Source of the DNA: Lonicera japonica
Taxonomy: Eukaryota; Streptophyta; Magnoliopsida; Dipsacales; Caprifoliaceae
Direction: 5' to 3'
Assembly (NCBI GenBank): GCA_021464415.1
Contig: JAKCWG010000723.1
Location: forward strand, 1 to 64,000
DNA length: 64,000 nt
The notes below the pieces were generated by a model. It was not told the origin of the DNA. It did not search any database and saw nothing but the letters and a program-made list of their open reading frames with translations. The position numbers and the translations under genes were made by a program. The first letter of the stretch is position 1. Each line of letters begins with the position of its first letter. Shown here piece after piece: positions 1 through 11,535 of this stretch.

Positions 1-462
1 TGGCGAGTGATTCTCCGCTCTAGATGCCTCTGAAGTACTGAATACTTTTAGTCCTTAAGATAAGGACTGAGTTGTATATAAATTGGATTTATGTGCAAAT
101 GTATTTGTGTACAAACTCTTTAAACAAATAACTGGACTTTGAATTTGATGTACTTTATACTTCAAGTCAAATTTTGGTAAAATGTTTTATATGTAGAGTT
201 GTTTTATGTTGTGATTGAATGAGAAAAGTTTATATAAAATTAATATTACTATTCACAAGTTGGTTTATTGAGAAAATAAACTCCACATGCCGAAATTTTC
301 TAAAAAGATGCTTTAAAGACAATGTGGTTTTAAATATGGTATTATAAGAAAAAGTTTTTGAAAGTTGTATTTTTTATACATTTCACCCGTAGTCAACGTA
401 TGGCACCATGATTATCCGGGTTCCAGAGGTTTAAACCTTTTAACGGGATTTGGGGCGTTACA
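1..462 (+). mobile_element. 3' part of a Ty3/gypsy LTR (cut by window start)
   Basis: The stretch is closely similar to 22339-22800, and both end in GGGGCGTTACA / GGGGCGTCACA, the kind of terminus expected of a plant gypsy LTR. A tRNA primer-binding site begins four bases after the end, so this is the 5' LTR of a plus-strand element whose start lies outside the window. The LTR family is very long: related copies occur at 1808-7530, 21979-22800 and, reversed, at 51108-56378. Assignment to a Tekay/Del-like lineage is inferred from the terminal style only. Confidence 0.75.
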
Positions 463-465
463 AGT

Positions 466-477
466 TGGTATAAGAGG
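466..477 (+). other. primer-binding site of gypsy element
   Basis: TGGTATAAGAGG differs by two bases from TGGTATCAGAGC, the complement of the 3' end of initiator tRNA-Met used by many plant LTR retrotransposons. It sits directly inside the LTR end at 462. This sets the element's orientation as plus. Confidence 0.75.
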
Positions 478-1795
478 TTAGGTTCATTTTTCTTCGCAAG
501 GTTTATGGCTAGATGTACATTTAAAGCATGTGTTGCGGTTACTTTCTTTTCAGATTCCATATTATTTCGCAACAAGAATCATTCACTTGCTTATTAGATG
601 CACATTTATTGTTCCTTATGCATTTCCTTTTCTAGATGTCCTATTATAATGGCATTGATGTCATTCATTTTTCTACCACGAGCGTAGGTAACGGGACCAA
701 CTCCATTTTTAGGATAGTGGAAAGGCTGGTAAGTTTTTTTGATCCAAGGAAGTAATGGCTTTCCTTTGATGTGTGTATTAATGGTGAGGATCATAATTTG
801 TTAATTAGCGGTTATTTTATTAGTGGATTACATATGAGTTTGTGGATGAGAGTACGTTTCCTTTTACATTATTTTCATGTTGTTTATTCTCATATGTTAC
901 TTCTTTGATAATTCATTTTGTGGTGTCTGATACTTTCTTATGAATCTTTCCCCCTTCTCAAAACACGCTTTTGGACTCAGAACATATTTTATTTCGAGAT
1001 TAGCTATGGGCAATTGATGGGTTATATTATATTCAGCCGCAACACAATGGCGGAATGTCTTATAAATCACCAGTCTACTATCGCCAATGGGAGCTAGAAC
1101 GTGGTACACCCCTGAGTAGGTGGGCAATCATATTCTATGAGTTCACCCTATTTGTTTCTTTTAATTTTTAAGGATGGACCCGAATTTGATAATCCTAGAG
1201 GCTTGGAGAGTTAACATAATTATGGTTTTATTTGTTACCCGAGTGCCATTCTATTAAGGTTTGTAAGAAGCTAGGATGTGTAATCCTTCTTCTTTGGTGT
1301 GATCCTTCATTAGTGGGGACACCTTATGAGAATCTTTAATCTTAGTTTGGTATACATATGGAGTTATCCAGTGCTCAGCTCGTTTGTGATTGAGAATTTT
1401 GTGTTTCTAATGCCAAGGGTTGGCGTTATGATGGAGGATGCCACCTTACATATTAGGATATGAAAAACTAAACAGAATGATGCAGCGAAAGCGTGGTGAA
1501 TACCTTATTGTGTGGTTTATACTCAGTTGTGAATCTCTTTTTTATTTGATTATGGATTAGAAGTCCTAATCTTGTTGTTCCTATCATTTTAAAATCCTAT
1601 GTTGATCTATATTCAAAAAATTTAATCTCGTGGATTATATTGATTTATGAACATTATTGTGGATAGCTAGTAGAGTTCTTGGAGCTTTCCATAATTGTCC
1701 TTCTAAGGATGGGAGACTGAATGTGTTGTTAGGAATGGTGTGTAACTCATTATCTCTTATATGTTCCTATTTGAATTTTGAGGATAAAATTTCTT
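478..1795 (+). mobile_element. decayed internal region of gypsy element, no gag-pol
   Basis: About 1.3 kb separates the primer-binding site from the polypurine tract, far less than the roughly 4-5 kb needed for gag-pol. No reading frame with protease, reverse transcriptase or integrase motifs is visible on the plus strand. Short minus-strand frames here (for example 897-1127) match nothing I recognise. The element is either a non-autonomous derivative or an internally deleted copy. Confidence 0.6.
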
Positions 1796-1806
1796 AAGGG
1801 GGGAGA
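1796..1806 (+). other. polypurine tract before 3' LTR
   Basis: AAGGGGGGAGA lies immediately before the next LTR. The preceding text (gaggataaaatttc) resembles the usual end of plant gypsy pol. This is the expected plus-strand primer. Confidence 0.75.
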
Positions 1807-1807
1807 T

Positions 1808-2094
1808 TATAATGCCCCACATCCCATTTTTCACGTTACTCCTCTTCGTAAGTCTGGTTAAGGCTTAATCTTCGCATTGAAGGGTGAATCCTTGATTCGG
1901 GTTTCATAAAGGTGATCCGACACCGCTAGCATGTTACATTAGGTGCGTTAAGTTTTCATAAGTGATCATTTCACTATTTGGGTGGCCCGAATTGACCATT
2001 GAATGATCATGTCACTAAGTGATCATTCCATAAAGGTGATCCGACACTGCTAGCATGTTACATCTGACGTCTCAAATATTATAAAGTAGATAGT
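1808..2094 (+). mobile_element. gypsy 3' LTR, first part
   Basis: Starts TATAATGCCCC, a TG-to-TA variant of TGTAATGCCCC. It is collinear with the reverse complement of 56100-56378: both share the motif for aggcttaatc, gggtgaatc and gatccgacac in the same order. A 34-bp stretch (about 1908-1941) is repeated at about 2030-2063. The LTR is interrupted after about 2094 by copia-type sequence and resumes near 6720. Confidence 0.7.
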
Positions 2095-2280
2095 GCTCTC
2101 AGGATAACGAGTGACTTATTTTTACCCCTATGAACCTACTTCATGGGATCTCCAATCACATAGGTGGGGTTACCATCACTCTCGCCCTATGCTCTAGGCA
2201 TAAGTCCCATCCCCTTTGACGTATCAACCACTTTCCGCCTATTAAATGGCTTTCTTACAGGATCGGCGAAATTCAACTCC

Positions 2281-3720
2281 AACTTCACATAATCCAGAGA
2301 TACAACTCCAAATTCAAGCAGCTGCTTTATTATATTGTGTCTCAGACATATATGTCTGTTCTTCTCATTGTATATCTTACTTTTAGCTTTTGTTATTGCG
2401 GCCTGACAATCTCAATGAACATAAACTGGAGTAGGCGATTTTGCACCAATGGGAAGATTTAAGCGATTCAGCCTCAGTACATGCCTTTTATAAGGAAATC
2501 AGCTTAGACTCCATGGTAGAACTAGCTATATACGTTTGTTTGGAAGATTTCCAAGACACTGCACCTCCATCAAGGGTAAACACATAACCACTAGTGAATT
2601 TTATATCATCTGAATCAGATATCCAGTTTGTATCATTGTACCCTTCTAACACTGATGGAGATTTGCCAAATTTTAATCCATAATCAATGGTGCCTTTTAC
2701 GTACTTGCTTACTATTTCTAGTGCATTCTAGTGTTCCTTATTAGGACACGGAGTATATATGCTTATTCTACACACAACATAAGTAATATCATGTCTTATA
2801 CAATTCATCAAGTACATTAGGCTACCATTGATTTAGTCATATTCACATTAAGAGACACTATGTGCTTTATTTTTCTTAAGTTAGGTATTTCCATTATAAG
2901 GTGTCGAAACAGGTTTACAATCAAAATACCCAAACTTTTTCAATATTTTCTCAACATAGTGCTCTTGTAATAAAATGAGACCATCACATGTTTTGATAAT
3001 TTTAATTTTTAAAATTACATCAGCTTCTCCCATATCTTTCATATCAAAATTGTAAGTTAGGAATTTATTGGTCTCATTAACCACATGCAGGCTAGTACCC
3101 ATAATGAGCATATCATCGACATATAGGCGTATAATTACATATGTGTTAGTATAAAATGATTTATAGTAAATACATTTATCTGCCTCTTTTATCAAATAAC
3201 CATTTGATACTAACACCTTATCAAATTTCTCATGCCATTATTTTGGTGCATGTTTCAGCCCATATAAAGATTTAACTAGTCTAGATACCTTGTGCTCACT
3301 GCCAGGAACTACATAACCCTCTGGTTGATTCATATAAATTTCCTCTTTTAATTCACCATTTAAAAAGGCTGTTTTGACATCCATTTGATGAATAATTAAA
3401 TTATGCAAAGCAGCCAAAGCAATTAAAGTTCTAATTGAGGAAATTCTAGACACATGAGCAAAGGTATCAAATAATTTATATCTTTCTTTTAATTGAACCT
3501 TTTAGCAACCAATCTTGCTTTATACTTTTTTATTAACCTTCCAGGCTTCAACTTTCTCCTAAATACTCACTTACCACCAATAGGTTTTGCACCAGGAGGC
3601 AAATCAACTTATACCCATGTATTATTAGATAAGATGGATTCTAATTCATTTTTGATTGCCTCTTTCCAGTGGGTTGAATCAAGGGATGTTATTGCTTCAG
3701 TATAAGTTTATGGGTCCTTG
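2281..3720 (-). pseudogene. copia reverse transcriptase / RNase H remnant
   Basis: Reads on the minus strand as broken frames. 3466-3720 carries the entry segment of copia reverse transcriptase (W-V-x-x-R-K-x-K). 3238-3453 has M-D-V-K-T-A-F-L-N-G-E-L, followed by M-N-Q-P-E-G-Y. 2881-3216 has the catalytic Y-V-D-D-M box near 3110-3124. Around 2440-2600 the RNase H segment W-K-S-S-K-Q then S-S-T-M-E-S is readable. These are diagnostic of copia pol, which makes cDNA and removes the RNA template. Frameshifts separate the pieces. The stretch 2095-2280 to its left is unexplained. Confidence 0.85.
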
Positions 3721-3929
3721 TTTACTAGAAAAGTGTGAAAATTATCTTTAAAATTGGTTGTTTTTCGTAATCTTTTACTTCTCCTTAATCCACTTTCAGA
3801 ATTTTTGGGAGGTTCCTCATTAAGTTCATGATAAGATATAGATTTACTAATTTTTGTTTTCATAGGAAATATATTCTTAAAGAAATCAACATTCTTAGTT
3901 TCCATGATAGTATTAGCTTCAATCAAACT

Positions 3930-5068
3930 ATTTGGTAAAACTAAGAATTTGTAAGCCGCACTATTCTAGGCATACCCTATAAACATGCAATTAATAGTTT
4001 TAGGTACCAATTTCCTCTTTTTAAGTTCTGGGATCAGGACCTTAGCTAGGCACCCCCACACTTTGAGATAATTAAGGTTGGTTGCATGACCTTTCCATAA
4101 TTCATATGGTGTCTTGCCGATTTTCTTATAAGGTATTCTATTTTGTATATAACATGCAGAGAGAATAGCTTCCCCGCATAAGTTCAGTGGTGCTCTAGAA
4201 CTAATTATCATTGTATTTACCATTTCTTTGAGTGTTCTATTATATTCTTCCTTTCTGCTACCCCATTTGATTAAGGTGAATATGGAGGTGTAGTATCATG
4301 AATTATGCCATATTCTTCATAAAATGTATTGAAGATATTATATTCATATTCACCTCCCATATCAGATCTTAATATTTTAATTTTCTTATTTAGTTGAGTT
4401 TCAACTTCTGATTTATATTTTGCAAACATCTCACCTGCCTTATCTTTATGCCTTAATAGATATACTTTTGTGTATCTTGAATAGTCATCTATGAATGTGA
4501 CATAATAAAACTTACCTCATCTGGTCATGGTTTGCTTTAAGTCGCCTAGTTCAGTATGAATTAACTCAAGTAATTCAGTTTCTCTTTGTACTGATTTACA
4601 TGTCTTTTTAGTAAACTTTGATTCAGTATATATTTCACATTTATTAATTTGAGTGTTAGAAAAATTAGTCAGTAAACTATAATCTCTCATTTTCTGAATA
4701 TAGGAGTAATTCACATGACCTAGTCTACCATGCCATATATCAGTAGAATCAACCATGTAAGCAGAAGAGGTAGTTTTATTAATAGTATCTTGTACATTTA
4801 ATATAAATAGTCCTTGACTAGAGTACCATTTTTTTACAAAAACACTATTCTTAGTTAGGACTAATTTGTCACATTCGAATGACATTTTGATACCGGCTTT
4901 TCCAAGCAAAGACACAGATATAAAATTTCTACTGATCTCAGGAACATGAAGTACATCACCCAGTGAGAGGGTTTTTCCAAATGTTAACTTAAAAAGAACA
5001 TTTCCTTTGCCAAGAATTGGGGTAAGCCTTGAGTCACCTATATAAACTTGTCCTTCACCTTCTCTCAT
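3930..5068 (-). pseudogene. copia integrase remnant
   Basis: 4517-5068 encodes the GAG-pre-integrase segment, with the H-G-R-L-G-H-V zinc-binding part, and the start of the integrase core (a decayed L-I-H-T-E-L-G-D-L). 3966-4223 encodes the distal core with E-A-x-x-S-A-C-Y-I-x-N-R and T-P-Y-E-L-W, typical of copia integrases. The middle of the core (4224-4516) is broken by frameshifts and stops. The family inserts retroelement cDNA into host DNA; this copy cannot. Confidence 0.85.
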
Positions 5069-6054
5069 TGATGTGTAATTCGAGAATGATTCTCTACATC
5101 ACAGATGTCTCTGGTAGCTCCAGAATCAACTACCCAACTTTTCTTTTCAGCCACCATGTTTACTTCAGTGACAATAGCCGTAATGACGTCTCCCTCAACT
5201 ATATTAGCTTTGGGAGGATGATTATTTTTGTTCTCTTTTCTATTCTTACACTGGAAAGCTTTATGACCTTCTTTTCCATAAACATAACATTTTTCTTTTC
5301 TTTTAAATCCTAAACTTTCAGTTTGCAAATTCTTATTGTTTTGCTTGTTATTATGTTTGCGGAAATTACCACGAGGTTTGATAGAACTCCGTTTTATAAT
5401 ATTGACTTAGGATTGAAATTTCTTTTATAATTAAGACATATCTCTTTTCCTGTTCTCTTATTCTATTCGGATGTGTACGACAACATCTGCAAGACTCATT
5501 TATTTCCTTTTATGTTTCCTTTTATGTTTCATATTATTTTTATAATCTTTTTATGAGTGTGGCAGTTTCTCAATTAAGCATCAGGCAATAAAAGCTTCAG
5601 GAAGAGTCATGTGTTCATTTTGAAGGTCATTAAGTAGCATATGAAATTCATTAATTTGAGTTGAAATATCTTTATCCTCAGTCATTTGGAATTTTAAGAA
5701 ATTCCCAATAACATATTTTTGAGTTCCAGCATCCTATGTTATGTATTTCTTATGCAAGCTTTCCCAAATTTTGTAAGCAAATTTGTATGAGCAATAAATA
5801 TCAAAAAGATCATTAGATAAAGCTATTAAAATCATATGGCGACATACCTTGTTGATGTTTTTCCAATTATGTATAGTTACCTCATAGTTTTCTGAACCTT
5901 CTTGAGGTTCCGATTGAGTGAGATATTGAGCAAGGTTCAGCACATCCAACTTTGAGTATATATTTTCTTGCCATCGTCGAAAGTGAGTTCCATCGAAACG
6001 ATCAATTTTTAACGTGTCTGGCAACGAACGAGCAGCAACTAAAGCAACATCCAT
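5065..6054 (-). pseudogene. copia gag and protease remnant
   Basis: The gag start at 6054 (M-D-V-A-L-V) is followed by a copia-type gag segment (F-D-G-T-H-F-x-x-W, residues 19-27) to 5734. 5329-5733 is frame-broken. 5065-5328 contains a zinc-knuckle relic in which the second cysteine is replaced by tyrosine (C-Y-V-Y-G-K-E-G-H), then the aspartic protease box W-V-V-D-S-G-A-T. The order gag, zinc knuckle, protease is normal for copia. Confidence 0.85.
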
Positions 6055-6720
6055 ATTCTTCTTTTAAGATTGTTAGTGAAATTTAATGAAAATGGATGTG
6101 GGCGAAAATAAATATCTAAAATAGTCGAGATGTGTTGGGCACTGTCCTTAAAGGAAGATTTCGTCCCTCTAGGATAATATCCCGGTGCAAACAAGCTTTT
6201 ATTGGGTCTTCTCCCCAGTATACAACAACTATGATTTTATAAGGGTGCACTCCTAAATATAGAATCCTTATGGATAGCTTTATATATTTCTCTGGCACAA
6301 AATTGTTTTGGAAGGGTTATGTTATTTCTCTCTTGGTTTTTCCTCTCCTTTTTTTTAGCATCCATAAGCAAGTACCTCCTTCTATTTATAAGTGATCTAA
6401 GGAGGTGGATGTGAAATCTTAATTAACTTTGAATAAATGCTAAGGAAGTGGATGTGAAATGTTAATTAATTTTGAATATTACAATTATGTAGAAGTTTCA
6501 TGATAACTTTCAAGATAAACTTTGAATGAAATAATACAAATCTAGTTTGAATACAATCTTGTAGAAACTTTCATGTAGATGCGTGTAGAAACTTCAAGAT
6601 ATAATTAGCTTTCAAATAATTAGAATTATGTAGAAACCTTATCAACTTTGTATTTTAAAATATACAAAATATACAACAATACACACATAGAGCCTTATAT
6701 ATAACCCTAAAACATGTGAT
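6055..6720 (-). mobile_element. copia leader and 5' LTR-like promoter region
   Basis: Lies upstream of the minus-strand gag start. Read on the minus strand it holds TTATAAATAGAAGGAGG (about 6375-6391), a plausible TATA box. No clear primer-binding site is left between this region and gag, so the LTR boundary is not defined. Confidence 0.45.
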
Positions 6721-7205
6721 GTGGTAACGAGGATTAAGAGTCGGGTTATCATCATTCTAATTACAAACATAATTAAAAAAATAGCATATTATTCACATCT
6801 GGAACTAAGAACCATGTAAGGGATATGGGAAGCTTCTAATACGTAATTAGAAGTGCGGATACATTAACATTAGATTGCCCGAATATGTTAAGAAGTGCTG
6901 TAATGATTAACTTAGAGTTGAATCACACGATTTACACTAATGGGCTTTGTAATGCACATGGGACGTGGTGATGTCAATACGATGGATAACTAAACTTATA
7001 TATCCTCGGTTATGCTTATGAAGTACATTCTTAATTAGGAGGAAGCGATAATAAGTTTATTGGTCATAATACTTGATTATTGATATTATGATGAGGCTAA
7101 AGAAATGAGGCTAAAGAAATGAACTACATTGTCCATGCCATGTGATTGATATGTTTACCTCCTTATGTTGATTTCTATATGTGTCATGGATTATGTGGGC
7201 TTGTG

Positions 7206-7239
<34 letters not shown>

Positions 7240-7530
7240 GTATATATATACATATATCAATGATGAATTAATATATTAATGTTAATGCCATCACACGTGT
7301 TGGAACGATATTGATAATGATGTTGTAATATCTATGTTGTATATACATGTTAATTGATGTTGTAGCCAAATATCTATGTCGACATTGATTGTAAGATTGT
7401 AGCCTTACTAAGGAGGGTTATAGCCCCACCATATGATTGGGCTGTAGCCCCAACAGATTCAGCGTTGGAGCCCTGTGAGATATTAGGGTTGTAGCCCTAT
7501 ATTATGCGGTAGTAGCCTCATGTTTATATT
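6720..7530 (+). mobile_element. gypsy 3' LTR, later part
   Basis: Collinear with the reverse complement of about 52010-52690; both contain acactaatgggctttg and a run of GTAGCC-type repeats near the end. It resumes the LTR begun at 1808. Similarity stops near 7530, so the LTR is truncated before its usual GGGGCGTTACA end. Confidence 0.7.
7203..7256. repeat. (CA)n/(TA)n microsatellite
   Basis: An uninterrupted CA run passes into a TA run with single-base interruptions. It lies within the gypsy LTR; the related copy near 52360 has only a short TA stretch, so the repeat expanded here. Confidence 0.9.
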
Positions 7531-8549
7531 AATGAATTTTAGAAGTGCTTAATATCCATTTAAAGTTTCTATATGGAGCTTCACAACCGTTGCTGTATCA
7601 CTCTGCTTATTCTGATCTAAAGTCATTATTTGATGGACCATGGATGTTAAGGTCAGAATACTATGGCACCGGGACTTGGATGCCCACGCGTATTTTCCTC
7701 TCATCGTCCTCCATTTGCACCCAATGCTTTATCCAATCTTTTTATATTCAGATATTAAGCTTCCAAAATCTATCCACCAGTGTCTAAAATTTGAAACAGT
7801 TTTTTATAATATTATTTTTTTATTTTTTTTACTTAATCAATTATCTCTTGAATTGGAGGCTAATAAGATATCTCACTAGGTTATAATTCCATTATAACTG
7901 TGGCAACACACATCCTGCAGAGGGGTGAGTAAAATCCTTTGTAGACGACTAAAAAAAGGGGATGTTGTATTGTAAGAGGCATAGTGACCTTGCTGCCACA
8001 ATCCACAAAGATTCAACCATGCGTCGCTTTGACTCATCACTCCTCTCCCCTCCCAAAACAAACTCATCTATATCCCCCTTTCGTACTATTCGTCTCCGTT
8101 AGTCATCGGACATTCCTCCCCTTCTTAAAGACTGCTATCTACGAGGCAAAATAGGTTTCACACCAGCAACACCCCCGACCATGTTGAATTTAATACTGCA
8201 GTTGTGCCTTAACGCTAGGTGAGATGCTCGACTGTTAAACTACTTTCGGATCCACTCGAACTTGTGGTCATGATTACAAAATTTGCAAGATTGTGTTTGG
8301 TTCTTATCCTTCAGATCTTTCTTTTGGATTTTCAGAGTGAATTGTTGGAGTATTACATTGTACTCGTAATTTGGGGTCAAAATGATAAGAATCCTAAAAA
8401 AAAACAAACTCATAACAATACAGAATAGCGTTTTGTGTAAACATTGGGGATAATATGAACATATCATTTTGGTTATGGATAGGGAGATCATAGATCGCTC
8501 CGGCGAGCATTGAGTATCTAGTCTATTATTGTATAGCATGTGATAGGAT
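7531..8549. other. gene-free stretch, partly repeated
   Basis: No coding region is recognisable. 7540-7575 resembles 10680-10716 (cttactatccatttgaagtttc-type text), which suggests that the tandem array to the right once began here. The rest is unexplained. Confidence 0.4.
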
Positions 8550-9021
8550 AGTTAGTCTTCTTTTTTTGCTTTTTCTTATTTTTACTCTGTGTATATTGTC
8601 TTTTTTTTTTTATCCTAATCTAATAAAGTTTCAAATTTCACAAAAAAATAATATAAAACAATTAAAAAATTATTTCTTTTTTATATGAAACAAGCGGGAA
8701 AAACGGAAGTGGACGAGAAATCCATAACCCAAAGAGACAAAAAGAAAAAGGAAAAAAAGAACAACCAAAAAGTCCACAAAGACTACAATCCCCTGAACAA
8801 AAAAAAAACGCAACCACTTAACACCACATATTCCTGAGATGAGTCACCCCTCGAATCAAAGTGAAACCTATCTGAAAGAATATTTGCTTCAGGTGCAATT
8901 GACCATCTTTCAAAACATAGCAGCTTTCCAATAAGAATTTTCGAGATTGAAAGTAATCTAAAGCTCTTAGAGGTAAAGCCCACTAACAAGCCTTAATAAA
9001 CAAACTATAACGGTGACATTT

Positions 9022-9327
9022 TCACTTTTTTACTTTTTCGGTCATTTTTCGAATGTTTGCAAGCTCATCATCTGTGTTTTTCTTCCGCACCTCCATATAC
9101 TCCTTGAAAGTGCCGAATTCTTGGCCAAATTTATCCGTTAGAGTCTTGAAGGAAAAGAACCTTCTGCTCAAGCTGAAGGTAGTACTCCTGCATTTTTTCA
9201 TAAATGATGAATTTGTCATAAATGGAACAGGTAGGGCAGGAAATTGATTTATGATGGCTAAGACTGAGAGAGAAAAAGATTAATTAGGGTTTTGCACCCT
9301 AATCCTGTTTGAACTTGAAGAAGCCAT
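9022..9327 (-). pseudogene. broken copy of the small coiled-coil protein gene
   Basis: Duplicate of the gene at 11161-11466. The start methionine (9325-9327) is followed by the shared A-S-S-S-S-N-R-I-R-V-Q-N-P-N segment, then an in-frame TAA. Downstream frameshifts precede the conserved E-F-G-T-F-K-E-Y and A-N-I-R-K-M-T-E-K-V end. Function unknown. Confidence 0.6.
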
Positions 9328-9414
9328 TTGAGAAGAATAAGAATAAGGAGAAGAATAAAAATAAAAAGAAGCCGAAGCTAACCTTTGGTGACCATTATTT
9401 AAAATAGATATAGC

Positions 9415-9740
9415 GCAGGAGAATCATCATATTCGCTTGGCTCGAAAAGAAAAGTTAATGCTTCTGCCACTGAGCTGATGGTGCCGAGTGCCAACGGTGG
9501 TAGGGAAGCTTTGGAAAGAGATATTTGTATATATTCTAATGCATGATTTAATAGTTAAACCATAGGTAAGCGGTGGGTAAAGTTAGGGAAGGAAGTGGAG
9601 AGCTTAAAAAGAGAGAACCGGAGTTTGAGTGTTTCTGCTAATAGCCTTATAGCGCGATTGGAACTATTGTATTTGACGAAAATGTGAATGCAACAAAGGA
9701 ATGTAGTGTTGAGAATGGTAAACCAAATAAATCCTACCAT
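9415..9740 (+). pseudogene. plus-strand exon-like module, copy A
   Basis: Two pieces are conserved among copies. The first, 9415-9546, is a 43-codon segment with the motif A-S-A-T-E-L-M-V-P-S-A and E-A-L-E-R-D-I-C. The second, 9565-9740, encodes a leucine heptad segment (L-x6-L-x6-L-x6-L in copies B and C) and then N-A-T-K-E. Copy A has a base deletion after the third leucine. This site also preserves the uninterrupted form of the sequence into which the LTR at 11709 inserted in copy C. The protein family is not recognised. Confidence 0.45.
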
Positions 9741-10054
9741 CTATAACTAATGCACTTCTGTTATCATTTTAGCAATTATGTAGCCTCTTGTATTCGGATA
9801 TAGCATTTTAATATATGCTTGTTTTTCCTTTTTCAGAAGATTGTGTGCTCACATCACGAAGTTTTATGATGCAATATATTTTACATTTTTATGCAGGTTT
9901 ACATTGTCATGCTTGTTCTAGTTGTAGGACTGCCATTTCCAATCCAAGTTGAAGCTTATATACATGTAAGCTCGGTTGCTTATGACAAGAACCAAATGTT
10001 TGTGCATGTAAATTTTGTGAATAGTAGATAGCTGACAAAGGGAAACTCATATGT

Positions 10055-10428
10055 GCAGGAGCATCATCATATGCACTTAGTTTGAAGATAAAAGTTAATG
10101 CTTCCGCCACTGAGCTGATAGTGCCAAGTGCCGACGGTGGTAGAGAAGCTTTGGAAAGAGAGATTTGCTTATATTCTCAAGCATGATTTAATAGTTAGAC
10201 TATAGGCAGGCGGTGGGTAGAGTAAGGGAAGGAAGTGGAGAGCTTAAGAAGAGAGAACCGAAGTTTGCTAATAGCCTTATAGTGCGATTGGAACAGCTTG
10301 TATTTGATGAGAATGTGAATGCAACAAAGGAATGGAGTGTTGATAATGGTCAACCAAACAAATCCTACCATTTATCAGTAATTCACTTATATTATCTTTT
10401 TAGCAACTGTGTAGCTTCTTGTATTTGA
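10055..10428 (+). pseudogene. plus-strand exon-like module, copy B
   Basis: Duplicate of 9415-9740. The first segment (10055-10186) ends in TGA; the second (10207-10390) is preceded by ATAGGCAG, a possible splice acceptor, and has the heptad leucines. A deletion of about 15 bases relative to copies A and C shortens the zipper. It follows copy A directly, about 640 bp apart, so A and B are a tandem pair. Confidence 0.45.
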
Positions 10429-11160
10429 ATATTGCTTTTTAATATATGTTTTTTTTTTCTCTTTTTTAGAAGACTGTGTGCTCACCTCAAGAAGTTTTAT
10501 AACGCAATATATTTTACATTTTTATGCGGGTCTACATTATCATACTTGTACTAGTTACATGACTGCCATTTCCAATCCAAGTTGAAGCTCTATGCATGTA
10601 GCTCAGTTGCTTATGATAGGAACCAAATGTTTCTGCATGTAAATTGTGTGAATAGTATATAGTTAACAAAGGGAAACTCTTGAATTTTATAAACGCTTAC
10701 TATCCATTTGAAGTTTCTTGGTTTTTACTCAGTATATATCGTGTCTTTTTTATCTTCCTGATCTAATAAAGTTTTAAATTTCATAAAAAAAATAGTACAT
10801 AATAATAAACGAACTATTTCTTTTTAATAAAAAACAAGCGGGGAAAACATAAGTCGACAAGAAATCCACAACCGAAAGACCCAAAAAAAAAAGAATCCAA
10901 AAACTCCATAAAGACTAGAATCCCCTGAACAAAAAAAACCAACAAAACTCAACCACTTAACACCATGGATTCTTGCAAAGAGTCACCCCTCGAATCAAAG
11001 TGAAACCCTTCTAAAAGAACATTTGTTTCAGACACAGTTGATCGTCTCTCAAAACATAGCAAATTTCCAATAAGAATTTTTGAGATTGAAAGTAATCAAA
11101 GCTCTTAGAGGTAAAAGCCCAAAAAGAAGCCATAATAAACACACTATAATGATGACATTT

Positions 11161-11466
11161 TCACTTTTGTACTTTTTCGGTCATTTTTCGAATGTTTGCA
11201 AGCTTGGCATCGATTTTTTTCTTCCACGTCTTCACGTACTCCTTGAAAGTGCCGAATTCTCGGCAAATTTCTCTGTTAGAGTCTTGAAGGAGAAGAACCT
11301 TATGTTCAAACTCAAGGTAGTGCTCCTGCATTTTTTTCATAAATGGAAAATTTGTCATATGTGGAAGAGGCAGCTCAGGAAATTTATCTATAGTGGCTGA
11401 GACTGAGAGAGACAAAGATTGATTAGGGTTTTGCACCCTAATCCTGTTTGAACTTGAAGAAACCAT
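11161..11466 (-). CDS. hypothetical small coiled-coil protein (about 101 aa)
   Basis: An open frame of 101 codons, taking the methionine at 11464-11466 that aligns with the duplicate at 9325-9327; an in-frame methionine at 11503-11505 is an alternative. The N-terminus is serine-rich (S-S-S-S-N-R-I-R-V-Q-N-P-N). The C-terminal half is charged and helical with regularly spaced leucine, isoleucine and valine, as in a short coiled coil, ending K-M-T-E-K-V-Q-K. Downstream (10760-11160) is AT-rich and includes AATAAAG-type text suited to a 3' end. I do not recognise the family. Being open where its duplicate is broken argues for some function or for a younger copy. Confidence 0.45.
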   Translation of the reverse strand: MVSSSSNRIRVQNPNQSLSLSVSATIDKFPELPLPHMTNFPFMKKMQEHYLEFEHKVLLLQDSNREICREFGTFKEYVKTWKKKIDAKLANIRKMTEKVQK

Positions 11467-11535
11467 TAGAGAAGAAGAAGACGAAGGCGAAGTCAATGCT
11501 AACATGTGGTTACTGTGATTTAAAATAGATATAGC

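Larger units (their letters stand above)
2095..6720 (-). mobile_element. Ty1/copia retrotransposon remnant
   Basis: A minus-strand gag-pol in normal copia order (gag, protease, integrase, reverse transcriptase, RNase H) fills this interval and splits the gypsy LTR. Only the 5' end, with a TATA-containing LTR-like leader, is recognisable. I find no second LTR at the left edge (2095-2280), so the copy is probably truncated there. Frames are broken many times, so it is not functional. Edges are set by where the gypsy LTR similarity stops and resumes and are approximate. Confidence 0.75.

Noticed and set aside
2095..2280. Organelle-derived DNA
   Set aside because: The less AT-rich text (cacataggtggggttaccatc) looked distinctive, but I cannot support an organelle origin; more likely part of the copia 3' region.
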